Positions 34,101 through 49,100 of a stretch of 64,000 bases of DNA are shown here, one piece after another. Position numbers and translations under genes: made by a program. Each line of letters begins with the position of its first letter. Within the stretch, counting starts at the first letter, position 1. The stretch spans positions 51,067,667 through 51,131,666 of the forward strand of contig CM068586.1 of the NCBI GenBank assembly GCA_035048485.1, in the 5' to 3' direction. The stretch comes from Pteria penguin (Eukaryota; Mollusca; Bivalvia; Pterioida; Pteriidae). The notes beneath the pieces are model-generated. The model had not been told where the DNA came from. It saw only the letters and a list, made by a program, of their open reading frames with translations, and did no database searches.

Positions 34101-37100
34101 GTGTTTGTTTGTCTGTCCGTTGTCAACTTTAATCTTGGCTATAACTTTTGAACCATGAGGGACATGCGTACTCAACTAATGAGGCCCTTTCAAATGACAC
34201 CAAGATCAATGACCTTTTGACCTTGACAATGACCTTCATGCTAAAAATAACATTTTAGACTTTGGTGCCGTTGGGGGCATTAGTGTTTCACAAACACAGC
34301 TTGTTTACCTTACTATTAAGATATGAAGTATATATAGCTTAATATAAAATATGTATGGCTTTATCCAAAATTAGGCCATGGGAATGTGTCCAATAGTTAA
34401 TTCTTGCTAAAACAGGTTATTTGAAATATAAGTGATTTAAAGTATAAAAAATGTCAAAGTTTGATATCATTTGTATATTTATGGTAGTGCAATTCATCGC
34501 AGTGCAAAATGATTTTAAATTACTGTCTGTGGGACTGCTTGTTTGAGTTAAAAATGATAATGATTTCCTGTAGAATTTTTGGTGCCATAATATAACATTG
34601 ATTGTATCTTGTATCATTTTGTGGAAACAGAATTTGCTGTTCAAAATGTGAGTCTCAAAGTTAACGCTGAAGGGTCTATTGAAATGTCCTTATATAAAAA
34701 TCATTGGAATGATATGAAATATACTATGAAAAAACAATTTTGAAAACTTGACAACATTCAGTTAAAATATCATGATACAATTCAATTCAGTTATTAATTT
34801 AAGTCACCAAACATGTTTGTGTATATCAAGACCAACAAAACAAATAAAGCGGTACATGGCTAAGAAGATATAACAATAAAAATGAACATCAGTGTGATTA
34901 CATTAACAATAAATTTAACTTTAATAATATAGAAACATGATAACTAAAAGGCAATTTTTCTGTTACAGAGAGTGGGGTAGGAGCTGGGATTGACTCATAC
35001 TATGAATATGTATTAAAAGCATATATACTACTAGGAGATGATAAATATTTATCCAGGTTTAATAAGGTAAGTCCTGCCCTTGGTCATCTCTGCTAGCCGT
35101 AGCTCAATGATCATGACAAATTCGAATCTTTACCTTTCACCTTCTGTGGATCTTCTATGAGAGTTTGCTTCATTTTGTGGCAGTTTGCATTGCACAGAGA
35201 CATTGATAGCTGCACCTCTGTCACATAGCTTTGTTACAGAACAGTATGAAACCTTGACTATGTAGCTCAACCGAAGTAAAAATACTGATAAAAATGTAAC
35301 AAATACTGATGCAGACGTGGTTAAGTGGATGAAGTCGTTGACTGGTGACCCAGAGGTTTGAGTTCGATTTCTGCCATGGACACACCAGTGTTCTGTCTTT
35401 CATATGAGACAGTAAAAACTAAGTTCCAGTGTCACGGTAGGCGTGGCAGGTAAAGGATCCTGCACTGCTTAAGGTGGATTTGTTGCAAAGGTATAGATTT
35501 CGGTGCAGTATAACAGACAGCTACCAGCACCATATACTTGAAATAATGATGGCATGATTTAAAACAATAATCAATCAATGTAACAAATACTGTGATCCTA
35601 GTGGATAAGGTTCTCGGCTCGTGACCGAGAGGTCCCAGGTTTGACTCCCACCCTGGACACCGGTGTTCTGTCTTTCGGATGAGACAGTAAAAACTGAGGT
35701 CCCGTGTCACGGTAGGCGTGGCATGTAAAATATCTCTCACTCTTCAGGTGGGTCCGTTGCAAAGGTATAAATTTGTGTGCAATGCATCAGGTAGATGCTG
35801 TCACCATATACATGAAATAATCGTGGAGTGACGTAAAACAGTAATCAATCAATCAATTAATCAATCAAATTGAATGATTTATTGTAAGACTATCTGACTA
35901 TCGTGTAGATGTAACTTGTCATTAACCTTTTCCATTTCCATGATTTACTCTGTAATAGAAGTTCATTCTTCTGGGTTTGAGACAAAGATTTCAAATCTTT
36001 TCCCATGGTCCAGGCATTTTTATCTACTGTTCTTAACAAATATATTTGAAAATTTTTCAAACTTTCTCTGTTCTTGAAGAATTTTCACCACTTTAAACAT
36101 CATAAAGTGGTAGTTTCTTCAGTATCTAAAACTCTCCCACCAACTGTTGCTCTCAAGGTGATTAATTTGTTTCTTTTCAGCATTATTCTGCCATTAAGAA
36201 GTATATAACTCAGGGACCTTTATTGGTGGATGTGCACATGCATAAGCCGAATGCAGCCTCTCGACACTTTATGGACTCCCTCCTGGCATTTTGGCCCGGA
36301 CTGCAGGTCCTCAAGGGCGATATTCAATCAGCGATAGAAATCCATGAGATGTTATATCAAGTCATACAACGTCATAACTTCCTTCCAGAGGTATCGTATA
36401 GACATATGATATTAATCAGATTCACCAAAGCTACATTTGTATTGGTACGCATATATATCTATATCTAGGTTTAGTTTACATGTAAAGCTGGTGTGGTTAG
36501 TGGATAAGGTGCTCGGCTTGTGACCGAGAGGTCCCGGCTTCGACTCCCGCCCTGGGCGCACCGGTGTTCTGTCTTTCGGATGAGACAGTGAAAACCGAGG
36601 TCCCATGTCACGGTAGGGGTGGCACGTAAAAGATCCCTCACTGCTTCGAGTGCGTTCGTTGTGAAGGTAATAATCTTTATGCAATGCATCAGGCAGATGC
36701 CGTTACCATATACATGAAATAATTGTGGAGTGACGTAAAACAATATTCAGTCAATTAGTTTACACATTCTAGTAAATCTATTTAAAAGTTAAACTTACCA
36801 TACCTTGATGACTTTCATAATTGGAACCTATTTTTGTCCAGTTAATATTCTGGGTTTGATGGTTCTTAGATGGGATCTTTTGTGGAGAAGTTAGATAAAG
36901 CACTTACCCATAATAAATATACGTTTGACTCCTGAGTTGGGCATCTGCTGGTCATCATCATATAACTTATATTATCCTGATGGAGTACTAAACAAAACAA
37001 AGCTTATATAAACAAAACTTAGTTTTGTACTACATTTAAGTGTTATAATTCATTTTGCAGGCATTTACAACAGATTTTCGAATTCATTGGGGACATCATC

Positions 37101-40100
37101 CTTTGAGGCCTGAATTTCTAGAATCCACATATTTTTTACATAGGGTATGTTGACTGAATCATTGAATATTTTATGTAAGCAGAACATAGTTATTTTTAGC
37201 TCTACTGGTCTCGACCAGTCGAGCTCATGCGATGGTCCTTCGTCTGTTGTCCGGCCGTCCGGACGTCCAGCTCATGCGATGGTCCTTCGTCCGTTGTCCG
37301 GCCGTCCGGACGTCTGTCCGTAAACAATTTTTTGTTCCCTCTTCTCCTCTGAAGGTATATACCCCAGAGACCTTATTATGGGTTCTTCTTGTTGGGTAGG
37401 TGGTCTAGTTGTGCATGTGCAATTTTGGTCCAGTTCCAACCCCTTGGGGGCCCACAAAAGGGCGTGGTCCCAAAATCTTGTTCCCTCTTCTTCTCTGATT
37501 GTATATATCCCAGAGACCTAGTTATGGTCTCATCATGTTTTGTAGCTGGTGTAGTTGTGCATGTGCAATTTTGGACGGTCCGGACCCCCTGGGGCCCCTA
37601 CAAAAGGGGCTTGGTCCCAAAATCTTGTTCCCTTTTCATTTCTGAAGGTATATATCATAGAGACCTAATTATGGTCTCATTTTGTTATATAGGTGGTCTA
37701 GTTGTGCATGTGCAATTTTGGTACGGTCAGGACCCCCTGGGCTCCCAGAAAGGGGCGTGGTCCCAAAATCTTGTTCCCTCTTCTATTCTTAAGGTATATG
37801 TCCCAGAGACCTAATTATGGTCTCATCATGTTTGGTATGTGATCTAGTTGTGCATTTATTATTTTGGCCTGGTCCGCCCCCCCCCCCCTGGGGTCCCACA
37901 AAAGGGCGTGGTCCCAAATTCTTGTTCCCTCTTCTATCCTTAAGGTATATGTCCCAAAAAACTTATTATGGTCTCATTTTGTTGGATAGGTGGTCTAGTT
38001 GTGCATGTGCAATTTTGGTCTAGTCTGGACCCCCTGGGACTCCACAAAGGGGCGTGGTCCCAAAATCTTGTTCCCTCTTCTTTTCTGAAGGTATATGTCC
38101 CAGAGACCTAATTATGGTCTCATCATGTTTGGTATGTGATGTAGTTGTGCATGTATAATTTTGGTCTGGTCCGGACCCCCTGGGGTCCCAAAAAGGGGCG
38201 TGGTCCCAAAATCTTGTTCCCTCATTTTCTCTTAAGGTATATATCCTAGAGACCTAATTATGGTTTCATTTTGTTGGATAGGTGGTGTAGTTGTGCATGT
38301 GCAATTTTGGTCCGGTCCAGACCCCCTGGGACCCCACAAAGGGGCGTGGTCCCAAAATCTTGTTCCCTCTTCTTTTCTTAAGGTATATGTCCCAGAGACC
38401 TAATTATGGTCTAATCATGTTTGGTATGTGATCTAGTTGTGCATGTATAATTTTGGTCCAGTCTGGACCCCCTGGGGTCCCACAAACGGGTGTGGTCCCA
38501 AAATCTTGTTCCCTCTTTTTCTCTGAAGGTATATATCCTAGAGACCTAATTATGGTCTCATTTTGTTGGATAGGTGGTGTAGTTGTGCATGTGCAATTTT
38601 GGACCAGTTTGGACCTCCTTGGGCCCCACAGGGGGCGTGGTACCAAAATCTTGTTCCCACTTCTTCTCTTATTGTATATGTCTGTGAGACTTTATTATGA
38701 TCTCATCATGTTTGGTAGGTGGTCTAGTTGTGCATGTGCAATACAAAACATACATGTGTGGTCCAAATATATTTTTACCCCTTCTTCTCTGAAGGTAAAT
38801 TGTTGTTTGAGTAGAGGATAACAGTAGAGCTCCAGTCTCGACAGAGACTTCTGGTTTACTTAATACACCAGGTGCACCTGAATACCACACTCCAAATAGG
38901 GTCAAATGTAAAAAGACATTGCACAAATCAAAAAGATTTTGCCTGAATAAGACAAAATTCCAATGTTGGATGGAAAGATCGACTTAATTGTTAGACAAAC
39001 TGAAAACTACATGCCATGAGATTTTTCTGGTTCAGAAAAGTTATTTTAATCAGTGAGAATAAAAACCCATTTATTTTTGATAGATCATCTGCAAATAGTT
39101 GACTGTTTGTATGTTTAAAGGTGGAGTATGATTGCTATGTATATCTATTCAAATTCTCATGATTTCTTGCAAAAATTTTCCACATTCAAAATAATATGCA
39201 CGTCATACTTTGAAAAGCTTCAAATTCAGTGGAGTTTGTTTTGTAAACTAAGAATACACGTTTTAATATTTTGTTGTCTATGTTGCAAATATTAATATAG
39301 ATTTCAGGAAACTAGTGATACATGGAAGGTACATACATGAAGGTATATTAATATGCTTGTAGATTTAATGTCGCTGATTAATTTATTAAGAATACATTTC
39401 ATAATATTTTGTCACCAATATCAGAGATTTTAGCGTATATGTTGTATGTTGTCGCCTAGGCAACGGGTGATCCACATTACTTGGAAGTGGGGAAACTGGT
39501 TCTAGAAAAATTGGAGACACACGCCAGAGTACCTTGTGGATATGCGGCAATAAAAGATATTGTGTCTGGCAAACATGAAGACCAGTAAGTGCATCAGAAA
39601 AGTTTGAGAGTGTTTGGGTAACTAAAGTGCATGTGGGTAACTTAAGGATGTGTTGATTGATTGATTATTGTTTTTCATCACTACATGATTATTACTCGTA
39701 TATGATGATGGCATCTGCCTGATGCATTGCATAGAAATTTCTACCTTTGCAATGGACGCATCTGAAGCAGTGAGGGATCTTTTAAGTGCCATGCCTACTG
39801 TGAGAAGGGACCTCAGTTTTTATTGTCTCATCTGAAAGACAGGACAACAGTGTGCTTACAGGGTTGAACCCAGGACTTTTTGATCACAAGCTGAGACCTT
39901 CATCCACTGTACTAACTTGCTTCTTAAGCCTATATGTGTGACTGAGTGCATAAGAGTAAATCGTGTAAATCGTGTGAAACCCGCATGGTAGATTGTACAA
40001 TGACTCAGTGCATTAGGGTATCTTGGCAGTAGTTTTGTCCTGTATCTTTTTTCTCATTTTGGTCAAAAATTTTACAAACATTTTCATATTGAAATCTGAT

Positions 40101-43100
40101 AGTAGATATTCTTTGTATTTTAATATCAGTATATATACTTACGATTTCAATACTTTACTAATAACAGAAAAGACATGATATTAGGAAAGTTCCATAAAAT
40201 GAGGTCACAATGTTAAATCAGTGAAAGAATTGGAATTCATTTTTCCAAATTTTCAACATTGAAAGAGCCTTTGATAGTGTAACATACTGTTGTGTACATA
40301 CACTTGAAAATGGCTAGAGTGTGGTGTCTCAAGGAACACATATGTTCACCTCAATATCGTTAAAATGTGTGACAGACATCAATACAAGTGACAAGTTAAT
40401 AACTAAATATATCTTTAAGTCTGCTTTCTATATAAAATGTCATATTTTTTGTATTTTCAGATTAGATTCCTATGTTTTAGCAGAAACATTTAAGTACCTC
40501 TACCTCCTATTTGCCGAGAAATCTGACCTTGAAATAAACATCGACGACTACATCTTCACAACCGAGGCTCATCTCCTGCCACTGTCTCTTTCAGTATTCA
40601 ACACGAGCGAGTCGCTTTCACCGGTAATAAATACTGTAGTAAATAATAGTTAATCATTCACTTGAACACTTATATCTTAAATTTCCCCTTTAACTTGAAC
40701 AGATATGCAAGTCCCCATTTTAAGTTCTTTATGTAGATATACATTCCTAACACAAACTTGGCTTAATTTGAATTATATATATAGATATTATATTTTTGTA
40801 TGATACTCTGCAAGTTTTATTAATAGGCATTATGAAGAATTATTTGTATATAATCCCAGCCAATCAGATTGTCTAAATAATTCATAATTCAATATTTGTA
40901 AATTTGACACATTTTAATATCTACTAGTTTCTCATCGTTTTTGGAACTGTATGTATTCCATGCATTAAACTTACTTTAGTTATTTGTGTCATCGCCATAG
41001 ATACGCCCTGAGGTCTATAAAATACTAGACGATATAGAGGACCTAAATCTAGGGGACACAAATCTTGAGGAGGAGGAGGAAGGAGAGGAGGACACTTGCC
41101 CTAATCCTCTACATGTCTATAAAGGAGTACCACACTATGCTCTTAACTTTCGGAAAGAACTTAAGGGCCTGGTAGACCGTGCAAGTCCAAACACTGCCAG
41201 GTAAAGGTCTTTTTATAGATAGCTAGGGACAAAATTATACATCTGAATATAATCAGAACGGTCTGAATACCACTATTGCAAAACTGTAAATTTGTGTCAT
41301 ATCTTTAAAGGAAGCGATATTATTTAAAGTCCACTTTAAACTCAGTACAGTATGTACACATGGAGTTATGGCTGCAGTAACTGTTAAGAGAATTTCTCAT
41401 CAGATTTTTCGTCGTTGAATTGTGAAATCGCAGTGCTGTTGTACATGTAGCTTTCTTTGCTAATGGTGTCGAGATCTTTTCAGGCAAATATGTATTTGTT
41501 ATTTTCAAGGTCTCTTTGAACTTTCTCTGGCGAGAGTGTCAAGCGGTCAAATATAGAAGAATGCCGCATTTGAACAACAACCTGTACATTTTATGTGTTG
41601 AACAGTTATACAGGCTTCAAACAATGATTTGAAAATTTCTGCTTGTACATGAAAATTGCCAATTTTGAAAGCTAGTAGAAGATTTATTTATATATGTTTT
41701 ATTTATATTGAGCATTTATGTAGGTCCCGATTTATGCACACTCTAAGTGCTTTACCATGCTGAAATTTAAATTTAAATTGCACAAATTTTTACACAAATG
41801 AAACATCTAGACTGAAATAAAATGAAATTGATGCAGTGGTACTGACATGTCAGAAGCTGCCAAAAAAATAGATTATAAATGACATTTTCACACATAGAAT
41901 TTGAAGTATCAAGAGTGAACTGTCAGCATGGGTGATATAAATGATCACTTTCATTGCAGTTGTAGAGTAGAGCGGCCAAGACTGAAAGCAGGAGAGTTTA
42001 TAGCGGGAAATAAAGCCCAGCTGGCCCAGCTCAGTAACATGGGGATCAAAATAATGACTATGAATGATGGAAGGATACAGCTCTTACATTCTGCGGCAGA
42101 GGTACGTTGATTGCTCCATAATGTGCCGACTACATGTGTAGAGATCATTACTCTGATGTCCAGTTGAGACGAACACATTTGTAAAACCAGAATCAGTGAT
42201 ACTTAGGCTTTTAGTTTTTAGCACACTAATGAAACCATGTATTACTTGAAATTAGACTTTTATAAAGAGAACTGTAGAAGAATAATGCAATGACTATAAA
42301 ACATTTAAAATTAATCAAATATTCATATGTTGATTTTTTGGATTGCTTATTGTTTTATATCACACCACAGTCATTTCACACATATGGTATCTGCCTGATG
42401 TATTGCATAGAAATTTCTACACTTGCAAAGTACCCACCTGAAGCATTGAGGGATCTTTTACGTGCCATGCCTACCGTGACACGGGTCCTCGGTTTTTCTG
42501 TCTCATCTGAAAGGCAGAACACGGCTGTGCTCAGGGCAGGAAACGAACCCGAGACCTCTAGGTCATGAGCCGAGCACCTCATCCACTAGGCCACACAGGC
42601 TTCTCATGTGTTGAGGAATAAATTTTAAGAATATTCGCAAATCATATACAACCTAATGAATTTTATTATTTTTAATCTTTAATAATAATAATAGTGATAA
42701 TATTGAATAAATAAATAGAAAATGAATTAATTTAAAGAAAAATGATATCACTAGTAATTATAAACAAGAAAGTTAGTGACTTGACAGTATAATTGAATAA
42801 GGAAAGTTATTTACAAATGCCTTATTACATGCCTGCATGTCAGTCTCAGTTGTTTTATCATCTGTTTTACTTTTTCATTTAAAGCTTTTAAGCAGAGGTG
42901 TAATTATAATATTACATGTACTTTACGTGTATATAGTGACATTTCTAGTGATACAATTTCATCCATCATATTTCTAGTCACGTTAAAACGAAGAGCACAT
43001 GCTCATTTGACGGAGATTTTCTGGCGCGTGTGATCAAGCAGCCCTTGTGATCACTTTTCACATTAACGCGAACATTGTATTAGAACTGCACCCATCTGTA

Positions 43101-46100
43101 GCTACTAAGGACCAGGCAGTATGTCAGATTTATAACTGCTGATAGTGGCAATGCAGGAAGTATGCCCTCGTAGTGCAGCCATAATTTAGGAGAAAAATTC
43201 ATTAGATAGTATGAAATATCAAATTGACAAATGATACTTATCTTTGCATAGAATGTAAAGCTGAAAAAACCTGATTGCATACATATGTGTAACAAACAGA
43301 CCGGGTGAATACTGAATATCAAAGAAGTGTATTAAAGCAATTGGTATGGTTTATTTACAGGCTTCTTCACCTGAGGATGCCGAAGATGGAATGAAATTCA
43401 TGCAAGAAATGATAGAACTTTCTAAAACTCAGAAGCAGGATCGTAAGTGTCAATGTTGCTGATAGTTTTTCTGGATTCTAAGTTTTGGTGTTTCTAGTGG
43501 AGTACATATAGACAAAGCTTGAAAGTAATTACATACACTTTTTCTGTGTATATTGTAAACCAAATTTTGTTTTGAGAGCAATAGTTACTCACAATAAGTA
43601 ATATTTAAATAACTGATTTTTCGTTTTAGTTTTTCCTCTTAACATTGTATTTACAGAGGATATGAGATTTGGTTTTTTGACATCCAAAATAGTTGAAATA
43701 ATGATTTAGAAAACAAATTTGGAATTATAGAATTAAAGTACCTGCTAATGCGAAATGGTTTTAAAATTCAGTTATTGATCAGTGTTTATATGCAACAGAG
43801 TTATTCAATATAGCTGAAATAATTATTGGACTAACAGATCAGCCATTGTAATTAACATGATTGTGATACAAAACTTCTAAATCAGCTAATCAAAATAGTG
43901 CATTCACAAATTATATATTTTATGTTATATAAGGGGCCTAATGCCCAACAAGCCACATAGTGCTGGATTCTACATTATCAGGTCAATGCTTGGATTATTG
44001 TATCACAATAGAATGACCTGACTTTGAGCAGTAAACATCGTATGTGGGACATTTAGCGAGAAATCAAATTAACGAAAAAGGACTATCAAGGTTTGTGTTC
44101 CTGTATGAAGTAACTGATAATAATTTTTTTTCAACAGAGCAACAGGAACCGATGGTGGTACAGCTGATCTCAGAGCCTTACTATGGGTCCCTCTATTTCA
44201 AGGCAGGACCGGCTCAGTTTGGATACAGTCTAAAAGTTAATCCACCGGTAATATACTTTATAATCTCCTGAAATTTCGGCTGACCAGTGAAACAGTGCAA
44301 AATGAAAGTTACTGCACTGGTAAAGTACTTTGTAATCTCCTGAAATTTGACCTGACCAATGAAAAAGTTATAAAAATTATTCTGTGCAAACATACATTGT
44401 TTCCAAATTGATTTGATTTAGCAAGGACTTGTTTAAATTTCAATAATTTGATCTTGATCTTGTTTTAGGTGCAAGGTCAGTTGGCTATAGCTGAGCCGTA
44501 CAATGCTTGCTCTGCGCTTCAGAATCCTTCTGTACTGGAAGGGCACATCGCTATATTGGAGAGAGGGAACTGTATGTTTATAGACAAGGTTAGACTATTG
44601 TATGTATTGTAGATCTGTCCTTAGGGAGGATGCTTAATGAGAAGTGCAACCATCTGAAATGTTGAGTATATTGTAATCACAGTATAGGGTATAGTCTTCG
44701 TTTGGGGATCGTCTTCGTATTGGAATCACCTTGTCCGCTGTCCGTCCGTCTGTCTGCCCAAAAAACTTTAACTTTGGCTTTAACTTTTGAACCAAAAGAG
44801 ATGGGGCCTTCATACTACACATGTGTATTCCTTGTAGCAAGAGCTTTTTTTTACCCTGTGACCTTGACCTTGATGTTTGACCTACTTTTGAAAAATTTTA
44901 ACCTTAGACGTAACTTATGAAACAAGAGTTGGGGACTTCATACTACACAAGAGTATTCCTTGTGGCAAGACCTGTCTGTTGGTACCAAAATTTTTTACCT
45001 TGTGACCTTGACGTTTGACCTACTTTTGAAAAACTTTAACCTTAACCATAACTTTTGAACCAAGAGAGACTGGGCCTTAATACTACACATGTGTATTCCT
45101 TATGGTAAGACCTGTCTATCGGTACCAAAAGTTTTGACCCTTTGACCTTGACATTTGAGCTACTTTTGAAAAACTTTAACCTTAACCATAATTCTTGAAC
45201 TAAAAGAGATGTGGCCTTCATACTACATGTGCATTCCTGGTGGTAAGACATGTCTGTTCGTACCAAATTTTTTTACCTCGTGACCTTTACCTTGGTCTTT
45301 GCCCTACTTTGAATTTTTTGCAGCGGGGGCTATTTGTCCTGTTAGGACTATTCTAGTTTGTGCTCGCTCTGGACAGAATTGTCCAATATGATTACCCTTT
45401 CTGAGATTGATTGATTAATTTTATTACGTCACTCTAAGATTATTTCACATATATGGTGATGGCATCTGCTTGATGCATTGCAAAGTAATATATACCTTTA
45501 CAATGGACCCATCCGAAGGGATCTTTTATGTGGCACACCTTCTGTGACATAGGACCTCAGTTATAACAGTCTCATCTGAAATGCAGGATAACGGTTTGCC
45601 CACATGAGAATTGAACCTGTAACCACACAGTCATGAGTGAACACCTCATCCACCGAGTCCCACCAGATTCCCTCACTGAGAATATTCTACTTCATAACCC
45701 TACACACTTATCCCGTTCCTGAACATGTGTTTACATCACACTGAGAATATTCTACTTCATAACCCTACACACTTATCCCGAACCTCAACATGTATTTACA
45801 TCACACTGAGAATATTCTACTTCATAACCCTACACACTTATCCCAAACCTGAACATGTGTTTACATCACACTGAGAATATTCTACTTCATAACCCTACAC
45901 ACTTATCCCGAACCTAAACATGAATTTACATCAGACTGAGAATATTCTACTTCATACCCCTACACACTTATCCCGAACCTCAACATGTGTTTACATCAGA
46001 CTTATAATATTCTACTTCATAACCCTACGCACTTATCCCGAACCTCAACTTATATCTGCATCACACTCAGTAATTTTATTATAGAATTTCAGAATACTTA

Positions 46101-49100
46101 TAAGTATGTTATCAGGTATGGTAACAGCTTTATATTGACTACCTCTGTATACATGTACATAAGTATAAATTCTCATAGATTTTAAGATTCAAATTTTATG
46201 CTTTGGTTTTATCTCAGTCTATTTGCTTTCATTTGTAGGCCAGAAATTTGCAGAAAGTTGGTGCTATTGGAGGAATAGTTATTGGTAAGTGTTAAACAAT
46301 CAATCAAGGTAAAACAAAATAACCAATCAAGGACAAAAAGAAAATAACCAATGAAGATTAGCAAATCTGAAGTTATGGTATCTTTATAAACAAAGTGTAC
46401 TGTAGAAGGGATGTCTGCCATGGTTGTTAGCTGGAGAGTTGAACATTTTCCAAGTCGATTCAAAACATAACATCTTTAATTAAAATAAGCATTTGATAAA
46501 TTACCTTCTGTAGACATAGTTATTGTGATCATTTCCTCGGTGTTCTATAGCAGACGTGTACAGTCGACTCTCAGTCACTCAACCCTGAAGGGCTCATTAG
46601 AAGCAATTCAAGTCAAGCAGAGTTATAGTTAGTGATGTACATTTATAGAAAGAAATTAAAATCAGGATTTTGAAACTAGTTTGAGTAAATTGGAGTCAAT
46701 TGCACTAAAATTCCCTATATTTGTATGTTGTGTAATACAATAACATGCTTCTTTTACAGACAGTAACGCTGAGAGTACCTCAGATTCGAGTCCTATATTT
46801 GCCATGTCTGGGGATGGACAACAAGACGTCAAAATCCCCATGGTCTTCCTGTTCCACAAAGAGGGACAACAATTACTAGATACTCTCACCGACTTTCCTG
46901 CATTGATGGTGCTGTTAGGATATAATGCTAAGAGTGAAGGTAAGATCGATTGTAAATGGGGGAGGTTGAGGTTTTATGAAGGTGTAAAAGGTCTGTTTTA
47001 GTGAAAGATTTATACTTAACATAATAACGATAGTATGGTAACAGCTACACGCCCTGATGATAATACAGTGAAAACTGTCCAGACCGGACAGTGATCGGGA
47101 CAGCTATTTTGTTCGCTTTGGACAGGTGTTCGGTTTTCAAGGAATGAGGGGGGGAGTGTCTATAACCTGGTACGGAATATACCGTATATACTCGCCTATA
47201 AGGACGACTCAACTATAAGACAACCCCCCTGATTCAGAGAAAAATTCTAGTACTTTAGCTTTGACCCGCTAAGACGAGGTTAAAATTCCGTCAACTAACA
47301 CGATGTATAATGTGTCAAATGTTTAACGAATACGAAATGTGTTTCGGTTAAACTTGAAACTATCGATCGATTTTATTAATCTTTTCAAATCAAGTCGTAC
47401 GCGCGTATGATCCTAACGTAACTATCGCAGAACCATGAGAGAAAAGGAGGATGTTGTATTTTGTTGAGTATAAGTGCTATGTCTAAGTTGTTTGTGACTT
47501 TGAATTTAAACGAACCGCATTATTTGGTTCCGATTTATAAACAACCAAATTATTTTGAGTACGTACTAATTAAACAATAGCCCCGTGACATTTACCTGGA
47601 CATCGCATCCGTTTGTTTGTTTAACGCTCAGCGGCGGCACGTGCTATGCAGTGAGAACAGGGTTACTTGGGGAAAGGTGTGCAGAGAAGCATCGAGCAGG
47701 TTATTAACCGATGTGATAATTTGATTACATGGCAGCACCGTTATATACCGTACATGTACGTTTAAGTTTAAATACGGCGGATGATGTAAACTTGAAGGTA
47801 TAGTCAAAATATAAAATATTGTTCCAGAATCGCCGTACAGATACTGGAAAACTATCATTCGAGTCACGTTTACCGGTAGCACACGTTTCAATTTTAGTTT
47901 TTTTACGCGTAAGATTCCGAAAAATTTGAGTTCCCAAATGAAATTAACTTTGTACTACGCTTATAAGACGACCCCCGACTTCTGGAAAGCAAGTCCCAAA
48001 AACTCGTCTTATAAGCGAGTATATACGGTATATAAATAACCAATGTACTAGTGGTGTTTGGGTTCGAAGTGGACCTTTAGCTGCATGTATTTCCATTACT
48101 AGGCTGAGATTCTGATCGTCTTTAATCAAGTTCTTCAGTTTTTGAACAATGTCCATCACTTCAGTATCAGTCATGTCGAACTCTGGGATATCGGATTTTG
48201 GCACTGACGATTTATCGCAGTCTTCAATGTCGGTGACTTCAGATCCACACGGGTGCTCGTTGATAAGTTCATTTTCCCAGTCATTGGATACGCCCTCTGT
48301 AGGCTAATGGTTGTGAAAATCGGATAAGCATTCATTGTCGATGTGTGACCTCAACTCACACATTAATTGGGCTGGCGGAATATTGTCTTCATCCATGTTA
48401 AGCGAATCTACTGTTGTATTTACAGGAAACCCACACGTTTGGAAACACTTGATTATTAGTGATTGTTCTGTTTCACCCAATGCATGTGAGATCCAAAAGA
48501 CCCGTATAGGGTAGTGTTACATTTCGGCAAAGTTCGGTTACGGAATCGGACGAATCAATTGAACACAAGTGATCTGAGTAAAAATTTTCTATAGCGAGCC
48601 TTAAATGCACGGATTATGCCTTGGTCCAATCTTGTCTTTAAGTGTTAATTCCACGCATCTCCGTTTAGCAGCCGGCTACGACATATCTGCTTAGTTTTAA
48701 AAACTTTATTTGCCTAATTTAATTGTATCAGTAAACGGCTTTCAAATTAATTAAATGGTATGAAAACTGCATACATAGTCATAGTAAAGCCATACGCACT
48801 TAAAGTATTTATCAAAGATACACCCACTCAACCAATTAACAATAATAAGCAGATGTCACTTTTAACAGTACTACGGCTTACGTAAACAATGCGAGCGGTC
48901 GAGCGTGTTATCTCTTGACGACGAAAGTGTCTGGTATTTTCAGTTAAATAACATAGGATTTCATAAAATCTGGACTGGAGATTGTGTCTCATGTCGAAAG
49001 GAGACAGTGTCCGTTATTCAGAGAGTTTAGATTCAATGAAAATAATAGGGAAAATTTACATTTCACAAAATATGTCCGTTTTTCACAAGATTCCGGTTTT

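Noticed and set aside
37389..38821. Open frames in the 147-bp tandem repeat
   Set aside because: They are repeat-driven and lie in EDEM3 intron 11. Splice phases of exons 11 and 12 do not use them.
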